Assembly: GCF_000003815.2 (NCBI RefSeq)
Contig: NC_049985.1
Location: 10,924,078-10,988,077, forward strand
Source: Branchiostoma floridae
Lineage: Eukaryota > Chordata > Leptocardii > Amphioxiformes > Branchiostomatidae
Reading direction: 5' to 3'
DNA length: 64,000 nucleotides
A program made the position numbers and the translations under genes. The notes under the pieces are model-generated. The model was not told where the DNA came from and made no database searches. It was given only the letters and a program-made list of their open reading frames with translations. Shown one piece after another: positions 1 through 12,320 of the stretch (positions are counted from its first letter, which is position 1; the number at the start of each line of letters is the position of its first letter).

Positions 1-908
1 AGGAGGTCGTCTGTGAAAACACTTAAGATTTATTTGCTTGAACAATTTCATGAATAGAAATAGAGTTGGGGTCACTCCACTTAACGATAGGTCAGAGTAA
101 CATAACTGTGCATCGACAGAAATTATAGGCCTATGATCTCCAGGATATAATGGTCACAATTTCTGGATCGTCTGCCTCTGAAAACGAACCCACACGTCAC
201 ATTTTAACGATGTCTACGAAAGGTTTATCTATAATCAACTATTCAGAGGCCGTATTCTGATTGATATGGTACTAGGATAGCATCTACACACAAATACCAT
301 TTAATCCGTTGCAATTTTGTGGGGTCACCTGTGAAATGCACGCAAAACAAGAGTTCAAAGACCTCACGCTTCTATAGATATAGTTTCTCCTATGTTTTAT
401 CTAATTGCAATTAATCAATCACGCAAATAACGTTTATATGCATATGGACATTCTATGTCTTCACTTATGGTTTCATGCCACTCTACGGTGAACATGATCA
501 GCATATGGAAGATATTAAACGAAAACGAAACGTGACAGAAAAGACCAAAAACGACACCTCCCTGTGAACTAGTAGCTTCTCCCATTGACCCCATGACCCG
601 GGAATGACAAACTCCACCACTTTCTGACAGCCTGCGCGTGCGGGGAAACAATTTTGTCCTCCAAGTCGACCTTTACATCCTGCGAGTCTTCGGTTATATT
701 CAGACTCACATCATTTCAATCTACTGCTGATATTCAAATAACCACAAGAACACATTCAAGCATTCAGTGACAATAAGGACACCGAAGGAAACGTGGAGCT
801 TTATACACGGAGGAATTAAGGCATTATTGTCCACAACTGTGCAGTCAAATTACTTCTTATGGCGAGTCAGCTGTGCCAAACCTTTTTTTCCTTTCTTCAT
901 TCATTCAG
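1..908. other. upstream or intronic sequence, no gene seen
   Basis: No exon could be supported here. The first recognised Ig exon at 909 enters in phase 1, so at least one upstream coding exon (with signal peptide) must exist, either here unrecognised or left of the window. Confidence 0.5.
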
Positions 909-3900
909 AGCCCCCGAAAGTGTTTGTCGGCCCCGGCAGCCCGTATGTTGTCCGGTGGGGGAAGAACATCACCCTGTCCTGCAGAGTCAAGGCCAAACCA
1001 GAGATCACCAACCTGTACTGGGAGAAGGACGGCCTTCCTGTCCGGTCTTTCCCACGGAGCAAAAAGTACAGGTACGTACGTACGTAGAGGTGTGTCAAGA
1101 ACCAGAAAGTAGACACGGAACAGGATTATTGTGCGAAGGAAAAAGAGGTAATCTGCTGCTAGATCAAGGCATCATCCAGCTGGGATTGCCAGATAATCTC
1201 CAAGCAGATTCTACGTTAGCATAAGATAGTATCAAATGCTGCCAGAGGAATGAATCTTGCATAGGAGTGTGTTTTGCTACCCAGTCAGTTTTGATACAAT
1301 CTTATGCCACGGGTAAATCTGCAAGGAGATTATAATTACTTCCTGGTACTTTTCGGTCAGCCGCCAACTCCACGAGTCACTTGTTCTAATTGAATGGTCA
1401 TTCAGACCTGATGAAGGCTGCACCATGGACAGCCGAACATTTAGTGGGACTCAGTTTCAGCGTAACAGCTTAGATGTCTCATACCTCCGTGTAATAGTGC
1501 AAGTCTTTCTGAATTTCTTTATTCATAATTGTGAATTTCTTGCTGATTCGGTGAAATGCATATTTCCTATTGGTTGTCATAAGGCAGCAGCAGGACGTTG
1601 AAGTCGGGAAATGAATAACCTTTGACCTGAATGTAACTTCTTGTCAGTGTTCCTTAATTGCATATTGGGGACCAACCTCCGAGGGACAAATGTGACCCCA
1701 AATTCGACCTCCACCTCCTGCTGTCCGTTTGGAGTGGCACCATTTTCCTTATCACTTTCTGCCACTCCACAACATGCAAAATAGGCACGCCGAAAACAGA
1801 AACATCCGCCCATGGTGGTTACTGACTGTATTTTATTGCCCTTTTCTATCTACACAGAGGAGGGAACATGCGGAACCCGAACCTGCACGTCATCAACGTC
1901 GGCAAGACGGACGCCGGCAAGTACGGCTGCGTCATAGATCACGTGGTCGAAAGTACCAGAGCCACCCTTGACCTGGAAGTGCTCTGTAAGTACCCATGAT
2001 ATTCCTAGATATGCTATAAGCTGAAATACGGTTCTAATATAGATGTTGCTGTTCCTGTTCTGATTAAAAATGATGCCATAATGAGTCTATGAATATGTTC
2101 TATAATACCACATTCATTGTGGCAATAGCTGTAATGACAGTACACATGCTTTCATCAGAGTAGAAACATTCTGCGTTTTGGGTTCTTTTGCTGGTTCTTG
2201 GTAGAACAATTGATTAAAACAATTCAACCCTCCTTTTCATACAAGGCGAGTGCAGTGAAGGTACTCTCACCTATTTCATCGTTTGTTAACTGTTTTCAGA
2301 AAAAGAATTCGATTCCATTAACTAGTAGGCATTCTTCAAATATAATCGGCCACTAAGGCATCATTGCAGGACAGCGTTCAGAAACCGTTCCAGATTTTCT
2401 ATCAGATGCCTTTTTTAGTTTTGATTGCTGTATGTCAGAGTAAGTAGAAGGCTCTCGCATTTGTTTCTAGATTTGCTGGCTGCCAATATAAAGCTCGCAG
2501 CACACATCCCAATAAAGCAGCCCTGCTTTAAAACCATGATGGATAGCCGGGATGCCTGGAACAGATGGCACGTCATCCATTATAGCGTGTTCCCTAAGCC
2601 TCGCACAGGTGTCATTTTGCAAGCAGCACTTTAAAAAACGATCACTCAATCTTTATCGCGCTTGGAACCGTTCGGAAAACATCGGTCACCTGTACAGACG
2701 TGGATATTCGTGACACGTAGAGATGAAGCAAAGAGCTGTATTTTTGTAAGTTTCTGTAATACACGGTCTTAGAATCACAGTGATTTAAGTGTCACATCGC
2801 AAGCAGCACTTCAAAACTTCGCCAGCACGGATTCCTGTCACGTAGCAATGAATGACTGTATTATTGTCAGTATTTATAGTGCACGGTCTAGGTGAAGGCC
2901 TAGGATCCTATAAGAGAGGTGTGTTATTTTGCAGGTACCAATTAAAAATAATAACATCATTCAAATGTGCACGAACTCACATTCGTGCCACATAAAACTA
3001 TTCAAAGGGCAATGTTGTTGATTGAGTTTTATATTCGTATATATGCGCAATACTGGAATTACAGTAAGGGCGGGATGAACACGCGTGCGGAACATCTTTT
3101 ATTGGATGTAAGCACAGAGAAGGTCGGCTCTGTACCAGCATCATTTTCCGCTCCCGCCAACCGCTTATTGAACTCAATCTCAGATCTGTCCTGTTGCATG
3201 TAACATCAGTAATCTGTCGCTGCACTGTTCGTATGCTAAGACTTATTTCGTCCAAGTACACGGGCATATTACCTGCTTGCGTTGCTTAACGTAAAAAAAT
3301 CTTTGTGAATTGTGATTGTTTCCCCCTCCTCGTTATGTGTTTCGACCTGGTGTTTAATTGTCATATCTTCATTTTTACCTTGCTAGATTTAAAACTATTT
3401 AGTCTCTAGTTACGCTTTCAAGCCTTCCCTTTTGGGTCAAACTGTCGGATTCTTTCATTCTATTTTTTAATTATTTTTTGAAAATCTTCTAAAATCTCTT
3501 CGCCTGACCGAAGAGCAAGTTTAACTGGAAGTTGATAGCCTCCGTTGCTGTCTTCGAACGGGCTGGCTTTTGTTTACAGGGAGGGGGTCGCTGGTTCGTC
3601 ATGTGCATGATTTTGGTCCGGGCGCTGTTTCTAACAAAGCAGCCCCGTTCAAAGACTGCAAAGGAGGCTAGGAAGTTGATTTGTCCAAAAGGTGTGGCAG
3701 TGTCAGTAAACATGGCCCCTGCCACATGAAGTAATCCTACACTTGACCGGTGCTGTGATTACTACCACAGAACTCTCCGGGACAGACGGGATATTAAAGT
3801 CTCTAATGCCAATAACACGCTAGGAATGTTTGGACGGAAATATGATTTTATATGCCAACAAAGTTTGACCTTCAATTCACGTAAAATAATAAGGGAAACA

Positions 3901-6900
3901 TGCACGGAACACTGGTGTCTATTGGTAGACTTCAGTCTTTTCATGTCTATAGTGCAATGAATATCGGTAGTATCACAGGGACTGATATTGAAGGATATGT
4001 TGTTTGTTATTTATTTTACTATTATGTCGCACAAATGAACATAAACAATGAAGTCAGGAAAAGACCCCAAAAGCAAAGTGCAGGGGAAGGAGAAGAGCTA
4101 AATGCTTACACCTCTTAAGCTTGCATTAAACTTCGAAAACACTAATCAAAATACTAATGCAATAATTCTTAGATTAATTAGAAAATATAGTACTTAGATG
4201 TAAAAATATCTAGTACAATTGAATGGATAACTAAAGCATGTACAATTTTCCAATCCGACCTTGAATCTTCGCAAAAATACTGGCGGAATTATGATGTTTG
4301 CTGCATCATATATTAGGGATAGATATCGGTGCTGCCGCATACGGTTTTGGTACAGACGGAATATTAAACACTTCGGGGCATGCAATAACGGGTCATAGAT
4401 ATATGGACGGAAATATAACAATATGTTTAAAATCACACTCTGGTATTTTCTAGCCAGTATAACCTATATAGAATACAAAGTACATTGTTTATAAGAAGAA
4501 GACTATTATGTGTTGGTCGAAATACCATCAGTACAACATTAAACTTCCAGATGGACGGAATGTCAAAGCCTGTCAGGCGATAACACGTCAGGAATATATG
4601 GATGGGAATATAATGTACTTGCCAGCAAATCCTGGCCATTTTATTCCCTCGGGATGTTTCACCAAGGCCAACAGATTGCGAGTACCGATATTCCAACAGA
4701 ACATGTAACTACTACTTCATGTATGTGGCTTCACCACGTCAGGAAATGGCACGATTTCCCATCCTTACAACTAGAGATTAGAATTAATCAACTTTATTGC
4801 ACGACAATTGTACGTGCCACAGTGTATGGCAACAACGTTACACATAGTACAAGATAGAGGTATAGAATCAAACTCAACATCCTAATTAATAGAATTAAAC
4901 AATAAAGGCTAGCATGGGCCGTTGATATAATTTGTTTTAATCGAGTGGGGCTAATCATGACTGTCGGGGTATTTATTTCTAATAACAAATCAGTCGTTTG
5001 CGTGTCATAAGTATAATTGTTACTCAAATTCACATCAATTACAAGTGTGATACAAAATTCTTTAGAATCATTTGAAACGGAGTAGTTATCGAAATAAAGT
5101 CAATGGCACACAATGCACGTTCAGTAAGATGTTTCCGACCGTCTGAAGTACCTTTTCTCACGCAGAGCCTCTGTTAAACCGAGGATTCCACGTTTCTGGG
5201 CAAGCATTCTGACCCCTAGCCAATCAGAGCATCGCCTAACTGCTTTATTAGGTCAAATCGATTCTCTGATTGGCTGATCACTGGTTAGAAACCACGCCCA
5301 CAAAAGTGGAAACCTCAGCCCGGTGTAGCAGAGCCGCCTCAAAGTATATTGTACAAGCCGCGGGCTAGGCTCTGCCTATGAGAAAGTACTTGACTGTGGA
5401 AACACCTTACTGAACGCGGATTGTATGCCATTGACATTCGATAACGAATCCCTTTTAAATGATTATAAAGAATTTTACATCACACTTGTAGGTGCTGTGC
5501 CTCCTGAAGGTATATTATATAGCCCTCGGGCGAGACTCTGCCTATGAGAATACTGAAATACAGCTTTCCTCATTAAAAGCAGGTGTAGGTAACACGCTGA
5601 GGAAGCTTTCCATCGATCCCTGTCAGGAGACACAGCTGTATACTTTCTCTGAGACTGGTACCGTGATCCGTAATTAAAACTGGCAGCGAGGCCACACTAA
5701 TTTAGTTCATTGGCTCTCAAAAATTTTGAATGAAGAAAAATGAAGAAAGAGGTCAAGGTCTTGATACGAAACTTGGATCTGCCAACGATCACTCCTTAAA
5801 ACTGTGAACCAAGGTGCAGACTGTCTGAACAAGGCCACGCCAATTTAGTTCATTGGCTCTGGAACATTTTGGATGAAGAAAAATGAAGGTAAATAAACAA
5901 GACTTGACTCTAGATATGTAAACTCCATGAAACTGTAAACCAGGGCACAAACTACCTCTGTAACCTCTCCATGATCCAGTCTCTGATTTTCAGCCCGTCC
6001 AGTATTTGTTTCTGTAGGTCCTTCTCGCAGACCGTGGCATATCATACAACTTTTCTTACTATTTTTATGGCATGATTTTGTGAGCTGACAGCTACATTTG
6101 TAAAGAGATGTTGCTAGCCATTGAGTCAACCTTATTAACTCCAAGTGTACACTTGGTTAAGGAAGGATTGTGTTTGGTCAGATTTCTGTTTTTTCATTCC
6201 TGAATGAAAACCAATGAAAATCAGGCGTGCCCTGAGGGTGCTCCAGAGTACAGTGACGTGTTCCGTTGTTCCGTCGCACGATGAGTGATGACTGTATGCC
6301 AGAGTCAAGGATGCGGGCCCCATAATAGAGTTATATTACACATATCACACCATGGGAGCTGATATTACCCTCACAGAGCGGCGCACGGGGTGTATTAATA
6401 AGGGAAGAAATCAAAACCTGCTCTGATAGACATCAATAATACAAGTATGACAAATATTATTGCAATATTTACAACTTGCCAATTACAGATACTGGCACAT
6501 TCCATCTTTTATATGTAATTTTGTTCAGGTTTGTGTTGACAATTTCCTTATACCAAGGATGTAATAAACGGGAATGAGTAGTGGTGGCCAGAAATTGGGT
6601 CTTGATTTAGATTCTCATGGAAGCAAATCAAAGAAAATCGTTTTCTCCAACACAATAAAATATCTGTTACCTCTGTATGCACTATTATATAGCGATACCA
6701 ATTTCAACAATCATATCATGTGTTGAGCATCAAAACAGAAAATGTATTTTTTTTCATATTTCTAACCGCCGTGCTGTGCTTCTTAGTAAAAAGATGACAT
6801 AGACACTTTGTGGAAATGCTCAAATTGATATATAACTACAGTTTGAACCAAACAGGTCAAAAGTCACCATGGTCTGATTTTTGTACGTGTTAAAATGCAC

Positions 6901-9900
6901 GTTCACGTTGTTAGGTTTGGTATAATGTGACTCATGCATGTCACAGTTTATGTTGAATGTATTTAGCGCCCGTGGGCATGTGCACGGACACGAACGAATC
7001 AGTGACATTTTATCATTGTGCCTTACAATGCCTAGCCCGTATAAGCTTGTGAATTGAGCATCGTCAATTGAAATTTATGTAAACGGTGCATCATACCTAT
7101 TGAGGGTTTTACCGTTTACGTACAATGAATGTAGATGGCAACTAAGGAGGTATCACCTCACCTATCCCTTTGCCTCTGAATGGGTCGTTGGGGCACCACG
7201 ACACCATAAGGAGGTATAACGAGGTTTATACTGACATTTTTCAAACTTATCAAATACCAATTTATGATCATTTGCCGAGAAGAAAAGTGATCTCGAGCCT
7301 GTTTAGCTCTAATAAAGTCAATGATCAAATATGATTTAATCTTCCACTGGTCGCGACAGAGAACACACATGCTATGTACATCATTTACAGGTTAAATATG
7401 TGGGAGAAATTCCTCTTAGCTCTTTGAATTTCGATATCGGGTATAACACCCCGTCCTAAGGATTACAACAACTTATGGACAGTAGCATGCATGTCGGGTG
7501 AACGACACAGTCGGTATTCGACGTCCTGATCCAGAGACAATACGGGGTCTCTAAGCACTGGACTACGGACGATACCGTTTATAGTTTGTTTCTTTACATG
7601 TTTGTAACTATGAATCCCTGGATCATCTAGCGTTTGTTTGTTTGTAACAATGAATTCCAATCCTCTATTCCCTCCAGACCCCGCCAGTATCACCAGCCTG
7701 ACGGAGTCCGTGTCCGTAGCGCTGACCGACACCATCACACTCCAGTGCTTCGCAGACGGCAACCCCGAACCGAACATCACATGGACCAAGGAAGGAGCGC
7801 CGGTAGAGCGCATGCGTGAAATCCAGACTTTTAGTAAGGGACTTCGCGCAAGCGCCCTCGTGCTCAACTACGCGGAGAGGAACGACAGCGGGAAGTACAT
7901 CTGTACGGCCAGTAACGGGCTGGGCAAACCGGACGTACGGACACTCACACTTAATGTGGAAGGTACGGACTTGTTTCTTATACCTCCGTGTGATCAGGTT
8001 TTGTTTTCGGTGTGTTTGTTTGCCTGTCCGAAGTATTGGTATACGCAAGAGTGGCAGGACGTGAATGGGAACATTGTACAACATGTAGGCTAATGGCAGG
8101 AAGTGGAGGTCCTATGCTGGCATCGCATTTATTATAGGCACTAATGACAATGCTGAGTATCTAAACATACATTTATTAATATGAATATAAACACATAATT
8201 ACACATGGCGATTCACATGTTAATGAAGACATATTGCAGCTGTACCATGAAACCACACACAACGCACCAACCCTCCCCATATCCACCCCAACACAGAAAT
8301 AAACAAGTTACGTTACCAATATTTAGACTACAAAACACAGCGCTAGCATTAGATGATCTGTTAAAATGTTATGATAAAGTGAGAAGTCCCACAACAAATC
8401 CTGACCAATTACTACTATCACAGTCTTATTGTCCACAGTTAATTTTTAGCCTATCCTGCAAGAAAATTCAGCTTTTCCCACCTTGTGTTTCTTCTCATCG
8501 GACTGGACATTTCCTCGCGTTAACATCTTTTGTTGTCTCCTTTCCTGTCGCTGATCTACAAGTTTGTCGGTGATGTCGTTGTCTACGATTACGAGGAAAA
8601 CGTTCCAAACTAAGAGTATATTTCAGGGTTGAATTGTCTTAAGTCAGAATTTGTTGGAAAACATGGACGCAAAACTCGTTGACTGAACTTAGCTAATGGT
8701 ATCGTCTGAAGACCGTACCATTTAGACAGAGGGTCTTAAACAGCAGATCTTAAATACAACGGTGTAATGTCCAGTTATATGATCCGTAAAGGATTATACA
8801 AAGTCTTTGTTTTTGCTGGTTACGAAGGTTAGAGCTGATATTAGAAAGCAGTAAATGTTCTTCAGTCCAAAAAGTTGGCTAAATACCCCTTCACCCAGTT
8901 GTATTGGTACAATCCACCGATTTCCTACCTGATTATCCCAATCTGTCGAAATACACAGGTAAGTGTTGCTAGATTTTATGCAGCAGGATAAAGTAACTTA
9001 ATTTTGCCAACCAACTGTGCATACATGTGTTTTGAAAACCTTTTTTTATGATAAAAGACAATGTGCGATATTATCATTTGTCAATGGACGACGTTATGTC
9101 AAAGATGCTCATAGTTTTGGACACCAATGAACGTTATATACACAGCACGACATAAAGTGATAGATTGTATTCACTTTTTGGAAAAAAAACTTAAAAGAAA
9201 CATACATGTCAAACGATGAGGGTCGTGCTTTTTTCCGGTGTGCGAGAAGTCGACCTGAAAAGCTAAGTCTTTGCCTCACTTTCAATTCTTCACGTGTAGC
9301 GCACTTGTACATGTACTGAGATCACCCAGGAAGTTCAAATGATTTACCATGTTATAAAAGAACGTGTTCGCTATAAAATAAACATGCATCAAGCGATAAG
9401 GATCTTGTTTGCCCCTGTAGGAATGTTGTAGTTCCTTCATGTATTATGTATTCACACTGAGATCACAACCCTCCATGTTCATACATGTGTATGAGAAGGT
9501 TGAAGATGTGATCCCGTTCCTTCGGCTGTGAGAACAAACGATAAAGATCTTGTTTCAACCTTTGTAGGACTAAGTGCTCTCAACATCTATATCTGTAAAA
9601 GAATATCTCGTAAGGATACTCGACCGTGTCTCTATCTTTAGTTTAACACAACACTGATGATGAAGTAAAGGCGGTGGCACGATCGAGCGAAATCAAGTAT
9701 CAGTACAGATATCTTTTTACTAATAAATGTTATTGATCTGTTAATAATTTTATGGGATATTAACTGTGACAGTGTCGGCGGATCGCAAGTTGAAATTCCT
9801 TAGCAATGTAAGAAATTTGATTAGTTTTTCCCACTATAGGAGAAAGTGTGCTTTACAGCTGAAATTAAATAGTTATGGTTAGTGTCCCTTCCCTACTTGT

Positions 9901-12320
9901 GTACATATTTATCATAAATTTTATGTGTGAGAAGATCCACATGTTTTACGATGTGATGTAACGCTCATCTTTATCCGCAAGGTGACCTATATCCGTTGCT
10001 TTTGAAAAATTGAGTATTTAGAGATATCAAGTCGACGGACGGCGGATCGGATTGAAATTGCAATATATTCAAAATACCGCAGTTGGAAACCACCGTCCGT
10101 CGAGTTCATATCCCTACCTACCCTGTTCAGAGACACAACCGATATAGGTTACCCCGCGGATAAAGGTGAACTAGAATTACCTGCTCCTTTGATGTAAGAA
10201 AACATGCATCAGACGATAATGATCTTGCTTTCCCGAACTCCCAGGAGAGCGTGCTTTGAACAGCTACACGCAGATAGCGATCTTTGCCGGAGCTGCAGCC
10301 GGCGGTGCGTGGCTCATCGTCTGTATCATCCTCGTCATAGTCTACGTCAGAAGACGGAACCAACAGAGACTGAGGGACGACTTTGCCTACTACTACGCCG
10401 TCGGACGCCGCCATTTTGAATACCTGACGAAGAAGGAGCTGCCGCCGATTCCACCACACGCGGCTGCCGCCCAACAAGCCAAGAAGATGCCTAAAAACGC
10501 AGGTGTGTGTCAGGTACCATAGTTTTGGAGATCATCAAAAATACCCGTTATTCTTTCGATCATCCTATTACTTTTTGAAGAAAGGATTTTGTCCCATTTT
10601 TCTATATATGACAAGTCAGCTTAAACGCAAATCTGCATAAAAGCTCTTGTGTTGGTTAACTTAGCAAACAGCTAATTTATTATCCAAGACAACAAACAAT
10701 TCTCACCGAAGTTTTAGGCTGTCTGCAATGCAGCCTCCATGATCAGATTCATTTGGTCAATCAGTTAGGACACGTAACCCATAGCTAACGGACACGTGGT
10801 GTCCGATTATACAAGTATTTCTTGTACGAGCTGATCATGATATAAGTAGACAGGTAGAGGACGGTCTGCTGCTAAATATGAAATATCGCTTTCTTTTTCT
10901 GTGGGAATGCGCCCCTTCTCCTACAATCCAGAGAATGCATGTATTTATTGCACAGTCTGATTCTAACCCCTTCCTCCTATCCCAGTGGGCAGGTTAGCCC
11001 GAGTGGTGCACAAGTACGCGCCCCAGGCGGAGGACGAGCTGATGCTGGAGGTGGATGACGTGCTGGAGATCGTGAAGACGGACGAGGGCGGCTGGTGGGT
11101 CGGCTACCTGAAGGGCAAACTGGGCCTGTTCCCCTTCAACTACGTGGACTTGCTGCCCGAGAAAGGTACTGCACTCACACAGTAAACAACTAACTTGGTA
11201 GGAGACACATGTTATATATCCTATTTTCCTTTCATAACAAATGATACATACATATTGTTCAACACAAATTACTGTCTAATGTACAAATATTTTGTCAGTG
11301 TATGTACATCAAACTCCTTGTTCTGAACATGGAACATGGCATACAAATGTACTTATACTGACAAAAACTAGTACATAATATTGTATAGTAGTTTGTGCTA
11401 ACGATGAAAGTGCATTAAAATCTATAAAGGTACCCATGTTCTGTTGTGTTTACTCATTGGCGTGTGGCAATGTTTTTCTACAATCTTTGTACGAATTTAA
11501 TAAAGGTGACAAATCCATAGACAGAAATATTTGAGGACTTGAGGTAACACACCTGTTCTGTACTCAGAAATGTTTAGATATGTATAAAATGTATAAAAGA
11601 TTGGTAGCCGTTTTGCTAGCTGATGAGTCATAGTAATAAAGTATATTTCCCACAGCCACCATGGGAAACGGTAAGGCCAAGTCCCCCCTGAGAGCGGACC
11701 TGACTGACTCGGAGTACCAGGCACTGGACCCGCCCGTGAAACAGGGCCCGCCCGGCTCAGAGAGGGTAAGGGTAAGGCACTTCATCTTCTTCCTTCCTAC
11801 ATCAAAACAAGGATATAGATTGTTTTTAAAAGATACCAAGCTCTTGGGATCAGTTTAGATCAAACAGACACACTCCAGTGTTAAGGTTTCATTGGACGTC
11901 AATCTACATAAGGAAATGGGACAAGGTCAAGGAATCAAAATACTTCACAGAACGTATTTTTACAATACATTTTCTAACTTCTACGAAAGTCCAATGATCT
12001 TTCCTGCTCTCAAAATTAAAACTATTATGACATCATTGGTTTTGGTCAGCCAATACGATATCCTATAAGGAAGAAATTTGGCCTCGAATAATATCTGAAA
12101 GCTTGAACGATTCGTACCGTAATTGTCTACTTCGGTCGCATGATTAGTGAAATATCAGTACAATCCGAATGTTATATATTCCCGTATTTGTACCCTACAG
12201 GACAGCATATCACTGCCGGAGCCTCTGACGGGCGACTCCTTCAGCAAGGCCACCACGCTGGTCGCCGAGAAAAAGGAGAAAGACAACCCGAACCTTGTTG
12301 CATGTAGTGGGAACAGATGA
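909..12320 (+). CDS. Ig-Ig-TM-SH3 receptor-like protein (3' part of gene)
   Basis: Seven exons join in phase: 909-1071, 1858-1985, 7678-7962, 10245-10502, 10986-11165, 11656-11765, 12201-12320 (stop TGA 12318-12320), giving about 413 residues. Order: Ig domain 1 over exons 1-2 (Cys in LSCRVKAKP, Trp in LYWEKDG, then DAGKYGC); Ig domain 2 in exon 3 (LQCFADGNPEPNITW, DSGKYICTASNG); a transmembrane helix in exon 4 (IAIFAGAAAGGAWLIVCII) followed by RRR and a tail with YYY and PPIPP; an SH3 domain filling exon 5 (ARVVHKYAPQAEDEL, GGWWVGYL, FPFNYVDLL), similar in style to CD2AP/CIN85 SH3 domains; then a short tail with SEYQAL. The Ig domains should be extracellular and the SH3 cytoplasmic, so a cell-surface adhesion or signalling adaptor is likely. 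The signal peptide and 5' exons are not found. I know no standard family with this order. Exon structure is strong; function is inference. Confidence 0.88.
3525..3690. repeat. foldback (MITE-like) element in intron
   Basis: The arm near 3538-3580 (cctccgttgctgtcttcgaa) reappears as its reverse complement near 3634-3668 with a few mismatches. Both strands therefore translate to a shared AVFER peptide, which is a palindrome artefact and not a gene. It sits in the 5.7-kb intron of the Ig-SH3 gene. Confidence 0.7.
3775..4615. repeat. three diverged copies of a ~65-bp motif
   Basis: Segments near 3778-3845, 4354-4415 and 4547-4605 share the order gacGGaatattaaa, caataacacg-like, then atatggacggaaatata. 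They lie in the large intron of the Ig-SH3 gene. The spacing is irregular, so this is a degenerate dispersed repeat and not a regular array. Confidence 0.55.
5155..5560. repeat. MITE-like palindromic repeat, family member 1
   Basis: An imperfect palindrome with arms carrying GAGG(a/t)TTCCAC and AGCCAATCAGAG-type sequence spans about 5185-5320. It is followed by a tail (tatattgtac, gccgcgggc, tctgcctatgagaa) that is repeated near 5500-5555. A second family member lies at about 25045-25375. Confidence 0.65.
5690..5960. repeat. two-copy tandem direct repeat, ~140-bp period
   Basis: The segment from about 5692 (aatttagttcattggctct, then gaagaaaaatgaag) recurs at about 5833. The intervening aaactgtgaacca motif near 5800 recurs near 5930. 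This is an intronic duplication without coding signal. Confidence 0.6.
9381..10244 (+). repeat. three copies of the TM-exon acceptor-side motif
   Basis: The intron end before exon 4 (10199-10244: catgcatcagacgataat, gatcttgc, pyrimidines, cag) resembles 9381-9425 and 9530-9572, each with a cgataa-gatcttgttt core and a downstream AG. Only the last copy is followed by coding sequence. Confidence 0.5.
10021..10112. repeat. intronic hairpin with ~22-bp arms
   Basis: gtcgacggacggcgg (10031-10045) pairs with ccaccgtccgtcgag (10090-10104). The complementarity extends outward through gatatcaa and ttcatatcc with mismatches, and the loop is about 45 bp. It lies about 140 bp before the TM exon of the Ig-SH3 gene. 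Confidence 0.7.

Noticed and set aside
8205-8573. 122-codon + strand frame
   Set aside because: Lies in the intron between the Ig2 and TM exons, has no domain and no phase-compatible splice sites.
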